A DNA stretch of 58,220 nucleotides from Klenkia terrae (GCF_900491935.1 NZ_UEXK01000004.1:4673628-4731847); one strand, 5' to 3'; shown: positions 44,652 to 56,275, numbered from the stretch's first letter. Numbers and translations: made by a program. The notes: generated by a model not told the origin, from the letters alone.

Positions 44652-45675
44652 CGGGCACCTCTCCCCCGGGGCCGTCGGCGGTGTCGTCGCGCAGCAGGAC
44701 GTTGCGGGAGCGCGGCAGCTCCTGGCCCGGGCCGACGTGCCCGCGGGCGCCGCGGAAGCCGCGCACGGGCAGCCCGAACTTGGCCACCAGCCGGTCGCCG
44801 AAGCTGCGCGGGTGCACCCGGGCGATCCGCACCGGGCGGTCCGAGCGGCGCACGTCGACCCGGCCGCCGAGCGGGATCTCCACGGTGCGGCGGCCGTCGG
44901 CCGAGACGCGGGCGCGGGTGCCGTCGGCCGGCACGCCGATGGTCAACACGGACTCCGGGGAGGTGACCAGCGGGCGGGCGAAGAGCGCATGGGCGTTGGT
45001 GGGCACCAGCAGCAGCGCCTCGACGTCGGGCCAGACCACCGGTCCGCCGGCGGAGAACGCATAGGCCGTCGACCCGGTGGGGGTGGCGGCCAGGACGCCG
45101 TCGCAGCCGAAGCTCGTCAGCGGGCGGCCGTCGATGGCGATGACCACGTCGAGCACCCGCGAGCGCTCCACCTTCTCCACCGAGGCCTCGTTGAGCGCCC
45201 AGGTGCCCCCGGTGCGCACGCCGTCGGCGTCGAACACGTCGACCTGGAGCGTGAGCCGCTCCTCGACCGAGTACTCGCACTGCTCGATGGCCGAGAGGGT
45301 CTCCTCGACCGTCTCGGGCTCGGTCTCGGCCAGGAAGCCGACCTTGCCCAGGTTGACGCCGGTGAGCGCGGCGTCGGTGGCCCGGGCCAGCTCGGCGGCG
45401 CGCAGGAAGGTGCCGTCGCCGCCCATCACGATGACCACCTCGGCACCCTCGGCCGCGGTCGGCCCGAAGGGGACCACCTCGGCGCCCTCGATGGCGAGGT
45501 CGACCGCCTCGTCCTCCAGCAGGCGCACGACCAGGCCGGCCTCGCTCAGCCGCCGGGCCGAGGCCTGGGCGAGGGCGATGATGTCGGCGCGGCCGGTGTG
45601 CACCGCGAGGAGCACCCGCCGGACGCCGTCGGCCGGGGTGCAGGCGCTGGTCTCGGGGGGCTGGCTGACGGTCAC
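44638..45675 (-). CDS. nadK: NAD kinase
   Basis: This 345-residue enzyme phosphorylates NAD to NADP. Family motifs are VIVMGGDGTFLRAAEL near residue 82, LNEASVEKVERS near residue 165, and TPTGSTAYAFSAGGPVVWP near residue 203. The C-terminal 50 residues extend beyond the usual end and are basic. The GTG at 45675 overlaps the tlyA stop by 4 bp. The tlyA-nadK-recN arrangement is as in mycobacteria. Confidence 0.94.
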   Translation of the reverse strand: MTVSQPPETSACTPADGVRRVLLAVHTGRADIIALAQASARRLSEAGLVVRLLEDEAVDLAIEGAEVVPFGPTAAEGAEVVIVMGGDGTFLRAAELARATDAALTGVNLGKVGFLAETEPETVEETLSAIEQCEYSVEERLTLQVDVFDADGVRTGGTWALNEASVEKVERSRVLDVVIAIDGRPLTSFGCDGVLAATPTGSTAYAFSAGGPVVWPDVEALLLVPTNAHALFARPLVTSPESVLTIGVPADGTRARVSADGRRTVEIPLGGRVDVRRSDRPVRIARVHPRSFGDRLVAKFGLPVRGFRGARGHVGPGQELPRSRNVLLRDDTADGPGGEVPGGQA

Positions 45676-46469
45676 TGGGGGCCTTCCTGGACTGCTCGGG
45701 CGATGGCGTCGGGGTCGGGCGGCGGGGCGGCGGCCCGCAGGTGGAGGAAGAACTCCACGTTGCCCGCCGGTCCTGGCAGCGGGCTGGCCACGACCCCGGC
45801 GGTGCCCCACCCCAGGTCGTGAGCGGCCCGGGCGACGGCGGTGACCGCGTCGGCCCGGTGGCCGAGATCGCGGACCACGCCACCGGTGCCCAGCCGTTCC
45901 CGGCCGACCTCGAACTGCGGCTTGACCATCGGCAGCAGGTCGCCGTCGGGACGGGTGCAGGCCAGCAGGGCGGGGAGCACCAGCCGCAGCGAGATGAAGG
46001 ACAGGTCGGCGACCACCAGGTCGACCGGGCCGCCGATCGCCTCGGGGGTCAGCGTGCGGACGTTGGTCCGCTCGTGCACCGCGACCCGGTCGTCGGTGCG
46101 CAGCGACCAGGCCAGCTCGCCGTACCCGACGTCGACGGCGACCACCTCGCGGGCGCCCCGGGACAGGCAGACCTCGGTGAACCCGCCGGTGGAGGCGCCG
46201 GCGTCGAGCACCCGCCGTCCGGCGACGTCGACGCCCAGGCCGTCCAGGGCGCCGATCAGCTTGTGCGCGCCGCGGGACACCCAGGACGGCTCGTCCGGGT
46301 CGGTGCGGACGACGACCGGGGTGCCGGCCTCGACGCCGGTGGCGGGCTTGGTCGCGGCCTGGCCCGCGACGGTGACCCGGCCCTGCGCGATGAGGGCCTG
46401 GGCGTGCTCGCGGGAGCGGGCCAGCGACCGGCGGACCAGCTCGGCGTCGAGCCGGGCTCGGCGGGCCAT
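45672..46469 (-). CDS. tlyA: TlyA-type rRNA 2'-O-methyltransferase
   Basis: This 265-residue protein has an N-terminal S4 RNA-binding domain (about residues 5-65, LARSREHAQALIAQGRV) and an FtsJ-like methyltransferase domain. Its SAM loop is LDAGASTGGFTEVCLSRGA near residue 88, and it has the catalytic-type KPQFEVGRE near residue 182. TlyA methylates 16S C1409 and 23S C1920 in mycobacteria, which sensitises ribosomes to capreomycin. The short linker RGAHKL before the methyltransferase domain is conserved. The ATG at 46469 is clear. Confidence 0.93.
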   Translation of the reverse strand: MARRARLDAELVRRSLARSREHAQALIAQGRVTVAGQAATKPATGVEAGTPVVVRTDPDEPSWVSRGAHKLIGALDGLGVDVAGRRVLDAGASTGGFTEVCLSRGAREVVAVDVGYGELAWSLRTDDRVAVHERTNVRTLTPEAIGGPVDLVVADLSFISLRLVLPALLACTRPDGDLLPMVKPQFEVGRERLGTGGVVRDLGHRADAVTAVARAAHDLGWGTAGVVASPLPGPAGNVEFFLHLRAAAPPPDPDAIARAVQEGPQ

Positions 46470-46497
46470 CAGCGCGGCCGGCCGGGGGCGCGGACGG

Positions 46498-46710
46498 TCA
46501 CAGCTGGTCGATCGTGGCGAGCAGCCGGTGCAGGCGGTCGTGCTCGTCGGCCAGGACGGCGGCGTGCCCGGACACCGGCAGGTCGCGCAGCGCGGCCGTC
46601 AGCGCGGACCCGCCGTCGAGCGCCGGAGCGGGTGCGGCCGGGGCGGCGTCGGGACGCAGCCAGCCGCCCGGGCGCGCTGGGCCGGGCTGCGGTGCCACCG
46701 GGGTGCTCAC
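46498..46710 (-). CDS. Small hypothetical protein upstream of tlyA
   Basis: This is a 70-residue product. The first 40 residues are Pro/Ala/Gly-rich; the rest, LTAALRDLPVSGHAAVLADEHDRLHRLLATID, is a probable helical pair. Small hypothetical genes at this position are common in actinobacteria (compare Rv1693). The GTG at 46710 has GGAGG about 11 bases upstream. It lies 28 bp before tlyA and probably shares its transcript. Function unknown. Confidence 0.62.
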   Translation of the reverse strand: MSTPVAPQPGPARPGGWLRPDAAPAAPAPALDGGSALTAALRDLPVSGHAAVLADEHDRLHRLLATIDQL

Positions 46711-46869
46711 GCGTGCTGCCTCCTCCCGCCGTCGGGTGCTGCCGGTCGACCGGCGGACGTCTGCGAGGTTACCGGCCGCGACCGACGGCGCAGGTCGCCG
46801 CAGGGGCCACCGGTAGCGTGCCGGGCGATCCCGCCGTCGGCGGGCCCGACCCCCTGGAGGCGACGGCAC

Positions 46870-47208
46870 GTGGCCACGCTCGAGCAGTGCATGACCGCCC
46901 TGGAGGGCTTCGTCGGCGACCTCGCCGCCAATCCCGCGCTCAGCGGGCTGGACCGCACGGTGTCCTGCCGGATCACCGACCTGTCGCAGGTCGTGCAGGG
47001 CCGGCTGGCCAACGGCAGCGCGCAGGACATGACCGCGGTGCCCGACGGACCGGCCGTCCCCAAGGCCGACATCCGGATCACCACCTCCAGCGACGACCTG
47101 CTGGCCCTCACCGACGGCTCGCTGTCCTTCGGGTCGGCCTGGGCCTCGGGCCGGGTCAAGCTCGAGGCCGGGCTGCGCGACATGCTGCGGCTGCGCTCCC
47201 TGCTCTGA
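46870..47208 (+). CDS. SCP2 sterol-carrier-like domain protein
   Basis: This 112-residue protein is a single SCP2-type domain. After a helical start (LEQCMTALEGFVGDLAAN) come strands with DRTVSCRITDLSQVVQGRL and ADIRITTSSDDLLALTDGSLS. It ends in the helix-forming FGSAWASGRVKLEAGLRDMLRL, the typical SCP2 close. Such domains bind lipids or act as alkyl-sulfatase dimer tails; the ligand is unknown. The GTG at 46870 has GGAGG upstream. It is a lone plus-strand gene between the tlyA unit and the convergent HAD gene. Confidence 0.8.
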   Translation: MATLEQCMTALEGFVGDLAANPALSGLDRTVSCRITDLSQVVQGRLANGSAQDMTAVPDGPAVPKADIRITTSSDDLLALTDGSLSFGSAWASGRVKLEAGLRDMLRLRSLL

Positions 47209-47235
47209 CCCGGGCGGCCCCGAGCCGAGAGCCCC

Positions 47236-48399
47236 TCAGCTCTCGGCCAGTCCCCACCGGGACAGGGTGCCGGCGACCTCGGCGCCGCCCCCCGCGGTGA
47301 CCGCCGGGGCCGCGGAGTCGTCGGGGTGCGCCGCCCAGTGCGCGACGCACAGCGCGCGCAGGCCGTCGAAGCCGTCGTCCTCGGGTCCGTCGTCCGGGCC
47401 GTCGTCGGGCCCGGCGCCGTCCTGGCTCAGGCGCAGGCCGTCGTCGCCGGCGACCGCGGTCCACCTCCCGCAGCGCCAGCCGTCGCCCTCGGGCTGCACC
47501 GCCGGGTGCACGCGGTTCACCCCCGCCACGTCGGCGGCGACGAGGTCCGGGCGTGCCTGCGGCCCGGCGGCGAGCAGGACCGCGGGGGTGGTGACGCCGG
47601 AGAAGACCAGCAGGGTCGGTGCCCCCACCCGCAGGCCGCCCTCGATGTCGGTGTCCAGCCGGTCGCCGACGACCAGCGGGGTGCGCGCGGCGGTGCGCCG
47701 GACGCACTCCGCGTGCATCGCCGGGTCGGGCTTGCCGGTCACCACCGGGGCCTGCCCGGTGACCGTGCTGACCACCCCGACCAGCGCGCCGTTGCCGGGC
47801 AGCACGCCGCGCGGGGACGGGATGGTGGCGTCGGTGTTCGTCGCCACGTGGGTGGCCCCGGCCCGGACGGCGACCACGGCCTCGGCCAGCTGGGTCCAGC
47901 CCACGTCCCGCCCGTAGCCCTGCACCACCGCGACCGGGGAGTCCTCGGCGCGCTCCACCACGCGCAGCCCGGCCGCCTGCAGCGCGGCGGCCACCCCCGG
48001 CCCGCCCACCGGCAGCACCGCTGCACCGGCGCCGAACCGCTCGGCGACCACGGTCGCGGCGGCCTGCGAGCTGGTGATGACGTCCTCGGCGGCCGCCCCG
48101 ATGCCCAGCTCGGTCAGGTGGTCGGCCACCTCCTGCGGGGTGCGGGCGGCGTTGTTGGTGACGAACCCCAACCGCATGCCGGCGCCACGCGCCTCCTCCA
48201 GGGCCGGTGCGGCACCGGGCACGGCGTCGGGACCGACGTACAGCACGCCGTCGAGGTCCAGCAGCGCCACGTCGTGCACCTCGCACGGCCGGCGCGGGGC
48301 ACCGCGGGCGAGCAGGGGCAGGGCGGCGTCGGCGGTCACCGGGTGATCCGACCACAGCGGCCCGGTCGCCAGCACGCCGGGCGACGGGCTCGGTGCCAC
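47236..48399 (-). CDS. HAD-family phosphatase (glycerol-3-phosphate phosphatase-like)
   Basis: This 387-residue NagD-type HAD hydrolase has motif I in LLDLDGVLYVG near residue 48, motif II in FVTNNAARTPQEVADH, and motif III/IV in TGKPDPAMHAE and VVGDRLDTDIEGG. Its relative at this position in M. tuberculosis, Rv1692, removes phosphate from glycerol-3-phosphate. An extra C-terminal 110 residues carry an acidic linker (DDGPDDGPEDDG) and a small helical end. The GTG at 48399 is the longest start; GTG at 48339 would remove 20 residues of low-complexity sequence and is an alternative. The next gene is divergent, only 13 bp away. Confidence 0.85.
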   Translation of the reverse strand: MAPSPSPGVLATGPLWSDHPVTADAALPLLARGAPRRPCEVHDVALLDLDGVLYVGPDAVPGAAPALEEARGAGMRLGFVTNNAARTPQEVADHLTELGIGAAAEDVITSSQAAATVVAERFGAGAAVLPVGGPGVAAALQAAGLRVVERAEDSPVAVVQGYGRDVGWTQLAEAVVAVRAGATHVATNTDATIPSPRGVLPGNGALVGVVSTVTGQAPVVTGKPDPAMHAECVRRTAARTPLVVGDRLDTDIEGGLRVGAPTLLVFSGVTTPAVLLAAGPQARPDLVAADVAGVNRVHPAVQPEGDGWRCGRWTAVAGDDGLRLSQDGAGPDDGPDDGPEDDGFDGLRALCVAHWAAHPDDSAAPAVTAGGGAEVAGTLSRWGLAES

Positions 48400-48412
48400 C
48401 TACGATCGCGGG

Positions 48413-49693
48413 ATGCCCTCGTCCAGCGCGGCCGGCTCCGGCCTGCGCGTGCACCCGTTCCGGGCGCTCACCTACGCCGCCCGGAGCCCCGAGCAGCTCG
48501 CCCGGGTCAGCTCCCCCGCCTACGACCTGGTCACCGCTGCGGGCCGGAGCCGGCTGGCCGCGGCCGACCCGCACAACGTCGTCCGGCTGATCCTGCCGGC
48601 GGTCGAGGACCGGCCCGGCGAGGCACCCGCGGACCGGACGGCCCGCTCGGCCGCCCTGTCCGCGGCCACGCTGCGGGACTGGCAGACCTCCGGCGTGCTC
48701 GTGCAGGACGGCACGCCCGCGCTGTGGAGCTACCGGATGAGCGGGCCCGACGGCGCCGCCACCACCGGTTGGCTGGTCGCCGTGGAGCTGCCGCCGGCCG
48801 GCTCCCGCGCCGTGCTGCCGCACGAGGACGTGTTCGCCCCCGCGGTGGAGGGCCGCCGGTCGCTGCTGGCCGCGACCGGCACCGACCTGGAACCCATCGT
48901 GCTGGCCCACGACCGGTCCGACGCCGTGGCGCGGTGGACCGCCGACGTGCTCGAGCGGCCCGTGGACCTGCAGGTCACCGATGCCGACGGGGTCCGGCAC
49001 GAGCTGCGGCGGGTCGAGGACCCGGCGGCGCTGGCCGACCTCACCGAGGGGTTCGCCGGGGTGGCGGCGGTCATCGCCGACGGTCACCACCGGTTCGCCG
49101 CGGCCCGGGCCCACGCGGGCCCCCACGGGGGGTCGGTGCTGGCGCTGCTGACACCGATGGGTCCCGGCGGCCTCCGGGTGCAGGCGATCCACCGGGTCGT
49201 GCCCGGGCTGGACCTGGCGGCGGCCGGCGAGCTGGCCTCCACCGGCTTCCGGGTCACCCGCGTGGACACGACGGCGGTCGAGGGCGGCGCGGCGGCGGTG
49301 GCCCGGGACTGGGTGGCCGAGCCCGGGCAGGACTGCTTCCTGGTCACCGACGGCACCGACGTCCTGCTGCTCTCGTCGCCCACGGACGCGGTGCGGGCGC
49401 GCATCCCGACCGGCCAGCCGGACAGCTGGCGGTCGCTGGACGTCGTGCTTGCCCACGCCGGGCTGCTCAGCGGCCTGTGGGGGCTGCCCGACGACCCGAC
49501 GGCGGTGCTGGTCGCCCACGACGTCCCCGAGGCGCTGCGGCTGGCCCGGGAGCGGGACGGGGTGGCCCTGCTGCTGCGGTCGTCGTCCCCGGCCGACGTC
49601 GCCGCGGTGGCCCGGGACGGCGCCCGGATGCCGCGCAAGTCGACGCTGTTCGTGCCCAAGCCGCGCACCGGCCTGGTGTTCCGCCCGCACTGA
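48413..49693 (+). CDS. DUF1015-family protein
   Basis: This 426-residue protein matches DUF1015. It has LRVHPFRALTYAARSPEQLARVSSPAYDLV at the N-terminus, NVVRLILPAVED near residue 55, and the conserved ADGHHRFAAARAH near residue 223. It ends with PRKSTLFVPKPRTGLVF. The family is widespread but its reaction is not established; the DGHHR motif suggests a ParB/sulfiredoxin-like nucleotide-binding active site. The ATG at 48413 is well placed. It is divergent from the HAD gene and convergent with ssb. Confidence 0.88.
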   Translation: MPSSSAAGSGLRVHPFRALTYAARSPEQLARVSSPAYDLVTAAGRSRLAAADPHNVVRLILPAVEDRPGEAPADRTARSAALSAATLRDWQTSGVLVQDGTPALWSYRMSGPDGAATTGWLVAVELPPAGSRAVLPHEDVFAPAVEGRRSLLAATGTDLEPIVLAHDRSDAVARWTADVLERPVDLQVTDADGVRHELRRVEDPAALADLTEGFAGVAAVIADGHHRFAAARAHAGPHGGSVLALLTPMGPGGLRVQAIHRVVPGLDLAAAGELASTGFRVTRVDTTAVEGGAAAVARDWVAEPGQDCFLVTDGTDVLLLSSPTDAVRARIPTGQPDSWRSLDVVLAHAGLLSGLWGLPDDPTAVLVAHDVPEALRLARERDGVALLLRSSSPADVAAVARDGARMPRKSTLFVPKPRTGLVFRPH

Positions 49694-49699
49694 ACCGGC

Positions 49700-50098
49700 T
49701 CAGGCATCGGTTGAGGCACCGGCTCGGGCGGGGTCGGCGGCGCGGCGGCTGGCCGGGACCCGGCACTTGCGCACCCGCCGGCAGTCGACCTCGTGGGCGA
49801 CGGCGGTCCCGCCGGGCGTCCGCCAGAACCTACGGCGCAGCGACCCCTCGACCTCCAGGACGTCGTCGGGCTGCCAGCCGGCCGAGCGGGTGATCAGCGC
49901 CGCCGCGAAGGAGACGCAGGTGATCGTGTCCTGACGCGGCTCGCGCGGGCGGGCGCGGGCGGGGTCCGGCGGTGGTCGGCGGACGGTCAGGGAGAAGACG
50001 AGCAGGGTGTCGCCGCTGGGCAGCTCCCGCAGCTCGGCCGGGGCGGACAGCCGCCCGCGCAGGGTGATCTCGTTGCGGTCGACCAGGGACAGGCTCAT
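49700..50098 (-). CDS. ssb: Short single-stranded DNA-binding protein paralogue
   Basis: This 132-residue protein has an OB fold. It starts SLVDRNEITLRGRLSAPAE and has DTLLVFSLTVRRPP, ITCVSFAAALI and DDVLEVEGSLRRRFWRT, all at expected SSB positions. The C-terminus (RAGASTDA) lacks the acidic DDDIPF tip by which housekeeping SSB recruits partners, and the tail is short. It is therefore probably a specialised paralogue (SsbB-type or similar), not the replication SSB. The ATG at 50098 is preferred to an upstream frame extension. It lies 84 bp downstream of the Arg/Gly-rich repeat protein gene. Confidence 0.83.
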   Translation of the reverse strand: MSLSLVDRNEITLRGRLSAPAELRELPSGDTLLVFSLTVRRPPPDPARARPREPRQDTITCVSFAAALITRSAGWQPDDVLEVEGSLRRRFWRTPGGTAVAHEVDCRRVRKCRVPASRRAADPARAGASTDA

Positions 50099-50182
50099 GC
50101 AGGCAGCCTCGCCGCGGGCGGGTGCCCCCACCAGGCCCGCCCACGATCTGTGGACGGGCCCGGTGGTTGTGGACGACGGAGG

Positions 50183-52624
50183 TCAGTCCGTCGGTCGGTC
50201 GTGCTCGCTCAGCTCACCGGGCGCGGCGAACAGACCCGACTGGTCGGCCGGCAGCGGCTTGGGCTGCACCTGGGTGACCTGCTCGGCGGGCTGGCCGTCG
50301 GAGAACCCGGGGGCCGGGATCTCGCCGAGGAGCTCGGCGACCTCGGACTCGACGTCCTGCTCGTCGGGGTCGTACTCGGTGCCGAGCCCGGCCTCCTCCG
50401 GAGACACGTCGTCGTCCTCGTCAGCGTCGTCCTCGTCAGCGTCGTCCTCGACGGCGTCGTCGTCCTCGGCCGCCACCTCGCTGCCGGCGGCGGCGTCCTC
50501 GACCACGGGGACCTCCACCGCGTCGCCCTCGGCCTCGTCGTCCTCGGCCTCACCGTCGGCGGAGTCGACGACGCCCTCGTCGTCACCGTCCTCGTCCTCG
50601 TCCTCGTCGTAGTCGACGTCGTCGAAGCGGGCAGCCACCCCGGTCTCGTCGTCGGGGTCGGCGGCCATGACGGCCTCGAACCAGGTGTGCGCCTGCTGGT
50701 CCTCGCCGCGCGCGACCAGCAGGTCGGCGTAGGCGGTGGCCAGCCGGAGCTGCCCCAGGTCGCCCGAGTCGAGCTGCTCGGGCGTGGGTCGGCCACCCAG
50801 CGCGGCCTCGAGCACCAGCGCGGCGGCCGGCAGCTCCCCGAGGTCCTGGCGGGCCCCGGCCTCGACCAGGCGGAGCTCGACGACCTCCTCGGCCGGAGGT
50901 CCATCGGTCAGCGCCTCGGCGACCAGGCGCAGGGCCACGTCGGGCCGGCCCAGCGCGCGCTCGCAGTCGGCGAGGACGGCCCGGTAGGAGTCGTCCCCGC
51001 TCATCCGGCGGTAGGCACGCAGCTCGCGGGCCGCCTCGGTGAAGTCGCCGGCGTGGTAGGCCGCCACGCCGACGGCCTCGCGGACCACGGCGATGCGGGA
51101 GGCCCGCTCGCGTGCGGCCTGGGCGTGCAGGAGCGCAGCGGCCGGGTCCTCGTCGAGCAGGCCGCCGGCGGCGGCCAGGTGCTGGCCGACGACGTCGGCG
51201 TTGCGGGACTCCAGGCCGCGCAGTGCCCGGCGGACGGTGCCGTCGAGCTGCTGCGGGTCGGCCCACTCCGGGATCGGCGGCCCGACGGCTCGGCGGGTGT
51301 CGCCGGAGTCCCGGGGACCGCTGTCCCGCCGGTCCTGCTGGGGACGGTCGCCACCACGCGCGGGACGGCGGTCGGTCCCGGCCGGTCGACCGCCACCGGA
51401 GGACGGGCGACCGCCACCCCGCTGCGGCCGGTCGCCACCAGCGCCTCCGCGGTCCTGCCACGCCGGCCGGTCACCGCCGGCGGGACGGCCACCACCGGCG
51501 GGACGGCGGTCCTGCCACTGCGGGCGGTCGCCACCGGAGGGCCGGTCCCCACCGGCCGGACGACGGTCCTGCCACGCGGGGCGGTCACCGCCGGCGGGGC
51601 GGTCGCCGGACGGGCGGCGGTCCTGCCGCTGCGGGCGGTCCCCACCGGAGGGTCGGTCACCGCCAGCCGGGCGACGGTCCTGCCACGCCGGGCGGTCGCC
51701 ACCGGCGGGGCGGCCACCGGACGGGCGACCACCACCCGCGGGGCGGCGGTCCTGCCACTGCGGACGGTCGCCACCGGAGGGCCGGTCCCCACCGGCCGGG
51801 CGACGGTCCCGCCACGACGGACGGTCACCACCGGCGGGACGATCGCCGGACGGGCGACGGTCCTGCCACGACGGGCGACCACCGCTGGCACCGTCGCGAC
51901 CCGGGCGGTCGGCACCGGGGCCGCCGGTGCGGGGCTTGGCGGAGCCGCCGTAGCGCGGCTGCCAGTCCCCGCTCAGCCGGGCACGCTCCCGCGCACCGGG
52001 CAGCTGCTCGCCCGAGGGCGACGCCTGCCGCGGGGCAGCGGGCCCACGGGCACCGGCGGAGCGGTCCTGCCAGGCCGGGCGACCGCCGTCGCGCCCACCG
52101 GCACCACGGTCCTGCCACTGCGGCCGGTCACCCTGCGGGCGGCCACCCTGGGGACGGCCAGCCTGCGGACGACCCTGGGCACCACCGGCACCGGGTCGAC
52201 GCTCCTGCCAGTCAACGCGGCCGCCCTGTCCACCGGCCGCGGGCCGACGGTCCTGGCCCGGTCGGCCGGTCGATCCACCACGGGACCCGGACGGCGCACC
52301 ACGGCCACCCTCGGCCGGTCGCCGGTCCTGCCAGCCGCCGCTCGAGCGCCCGTCCCCGCGGGAGGGACCGCCCTCGCGTCGGGCACCGGGGCCGCCGGCG
52401 GAGTCACGACGCGGGCCGGCGCTCCAGCCGCGCGAGTCACCACCGGGTCGACCGCCACGGTCGTCACGTGACGCTGCGCCGCCCTCGGGGCGGGGACGGC
52501 CCTGGCCGGCCACACCGCGGCGGTCTCCGCCGGCCGGTCGGCCGGGACGGCCGGCGCCACCGCCGGGGGGACGACCGCTGCCGCCCCTGTCGGATCCGCC
52601 GTTGCCGCGTCGCGGTGAAGTCAT
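50183..52624 (-). CDS. Arg/Gly-rich disordered repeat protein with TPR-like domain and acidic tail
   Basis: This 813-residue protein has three very different parts. Residues 1 to about 430 are disordered and rich in G, R, D, P, Q and W, with tandem copies of a motif such as GGDRPAWQDRRPAG. A folded helical part (about 440-640) resembles TPR repeats (LHAQAARERASRIAVVREAV; AGDFTEAARELRAY). The C-terminal 170 residues are strongly acidic (DEDEDEDGDDEG). A shorter relative without the long repeat occurs near tlyA in mycobacteria (Rv1691). RG-rich plus acidic segments suggest RNA or DNA binding or condensate formation; that is inference. The ATG at 52624 is clear. The gene lies 83 bp after the rRNA terminator. 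Confidence 0.85.
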   Translation of the reverse strand: MTSPRRGNGGSDRGGSGRPPGGGAGRPGRPAGGDRRGVAGQGRPRPEGGAASRDDRGGRPGGDSRGWSAGPRRDSAGGPGARREGGPSRGDGRSSGGWQDRRPAEGGRGAPSGSRGGSTGRPGQDRRPAAGGQGGRVDWQERRPGAGGAQGRPQAGRPQGGRPQGDRPQWQDRGAGGRDGGRPAWQDRSAGARGPAAPRQASPSGEQLPGARERARLSGDWQPRYGGSAKPRTGGPGADRPGRDGASGGRPSWQDRRPSGDRPAGGDRPSWRDRRPAGGDRPSGGDRPQWQDRRPAGGGRPSGGRPAGGDRPAWQDRRPAGGDRPSGGDRPQRQDRRPSGDRPAGGDRPAWQDRRPAGGDRPSGGDRPQWQDRRPAGGGRPAGGDRPAWQDRGGAGGDRPQRGGGRPSSGGGRPAGTDRRPARGGDRPQQDRRDSGPRDSGDTRRAVGPPIPEWADPQQLDGTVRRALRGLESRNADVVGQHLAAAGGLLDEDPAAALLHAQAARERASRIAVVREAVGVAAYHAGDFTEAARELRAYRRMSGDDSYRAVLADCERALGRPDVALRLVAEALTDGPPAEEVVELRLVEAGARQDLGELPAAALVLEAALGGRPTPEQLDSGDLGQLRLATAYADLLVARGEDQQAHTWFEAVMAADPDDETGVAARFDDVDYDEDEDEDGDDEGVVDSADGEAEDDEAEGDAVEVPVVEDAAAGSEVAAEDDDAVEDDADEDDADEDDDVSPEEAGLGTEYDPDEQDVESEVAELLGEIPAPGFSDGQPAEQVTQVQPKPLPADQSGLFAAPGELSEHDRPTD
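51450..51890. repeat. In-frame tandem repeat array inside the Arg/Gly-rich gene
   Basis: The unit containing GGTCCTGCCA recurs with starts at 51451, 51508, 51565, 51619, 51676, 51748, 51805 and 51859 (some copies differ by one or two bases). Spacings are 57, 57, 54, 57, 72, 57 and 54, all multiples of three, so each unit encodes 18, 19 or 24 residues of the DRPxWQDRRP type. Confidence 0.85.
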
Positions 52625-52706
52625 GGTTCGTCGTACCTCTTGCCCGTCGATGTCGCCACCGGACGAACGTCGCGGTGGTCAGGATCCGGAATGCACACAA
52701 ACGACG

Positions 52707-52738
52707 AAGGGGGCCAGAGCCTCAGCTCTGACCCCCTT
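52707..52738 (-). terminator. rRNA operon terminator
   Basis: AAGGGGGCCAGAGC pairs with GCTCTGACCCCCTT across a 4-base loop: a 14-position stem with one mismatch. It lies about 11 bp beyond the 3' end of 5S rRNA and before the repeat-protein gene, so it should stop rRNA transcription. Confidence 0.85.
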
Positions 52739-52749
52739 GTCGGAATGGT

Positions 52750-52866
52750 GTCCGGCGGCGTCCTACTCTCCCACCCAGTCCCCCGGGCAGTACCATCGGC
52801 GCTGAGAGGCTTAGCTTCCGGGTTCGGAATGAGACCGGGCGTTTCCCTCTCGCCATGACCGCCGTA
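52750..52866 (-). rRNA. rrf: 5S ribosomal RNA
   Basis: On the minus strand the gene begins TACGGCGGTCATGGCGAGAG, contains CCGAACCCGGAAGCTAAGCC, and ends near AGTAGGACGCCGCC. These are standard actinobacterial 5S features over about 117 nt. End positions are approximate to within a few bases. Confidence 0.95.
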
Positions 52867-53017
52867 ACGCTGTGAAAGTTTCCACCCCTGTCGCACCCGG
52901 TCAAAGGGATGCTGGTGGGGCGGTCTGTGGAGCACACACGAGGTGTGTCCGTTCTTTCAGAACCGCACAGTGGACGCGAGACAAGATCTTGCTGATTGCG
53001 TGAATGTTTGAGGTGAG
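52867..53017 (-). other. 23S-5S spacer
   Basis: About 150 bp between 23S and 5S rRNA on the minus strand. It contains no tRNA gene. It includes a TTGAATGTTTG-like AT-rich stretch next to 23S and a processing-stem-like region, as usual for these spacers. Confidence 0.8.
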
Positions 53018-56147
<3,130 letters not shown>

Positions 56148-56242
56148 GAACACACAAACAAACAATCACTACAAGATGCTCGCGTCCACTGTGCAGTTCT
56201 CAAAGAACGAACGACCACCCACCCCACACCCACCACCAACAC
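56148..56242 (-). other. Truncated 16S-23S spacer, possibly running into P5 adapter
   Basis: The part next to 23S (to about 56212) is normal spacer; on the minus strand it includes TTCGTTCTTTGAGAACTGCA, typical of actinobacteria. From about 56213 the sequence becomes a C/A-only low-complexity run that loosely matches the P5 oligo part GACCACCGAGATCTACAC. It ends directly at a Read 1 adapter. The 16S gene is missing, and the true spacer probably ends here. Confidence 0.55.
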
Positions 56243-56275
56243 CCGCCGGCAGGGTCAGGTGTGTATAGGAGCCGG
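56243..56275 (+). other. Internal Nextera Read 1 adapter remnant (chimeric junction)
   Basis: The 33 bases match the full Nextera Read 1 adapter plus mosaic end at 26 positions, including GGCAG, GTCAG and TGTGTATA. Mismatches are T to C, A to G/C and one C to G, as at the contig ends. An adapter cannot be genomic here, so the sequences on either side are not necessarily neighbours on the chromosome. Confidence 0.92.

Noticed and set aside
51450-51890. Repeat array as a possible CRISPR or VNTR outside genes
   Set aside because: Spacings are multiples of three and in frame within one coding sequence, and the intervening sequence is also repetitive.
56148-56242. 16S rRNA gene at the end of the operon
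   Set aside because: Only spacer sequence is present before the adapter; no 16S sequence is visible.
56261-56275. GTG at 56261 as start of the sigma factor
   Set aside because: It lies within adapter sequence.
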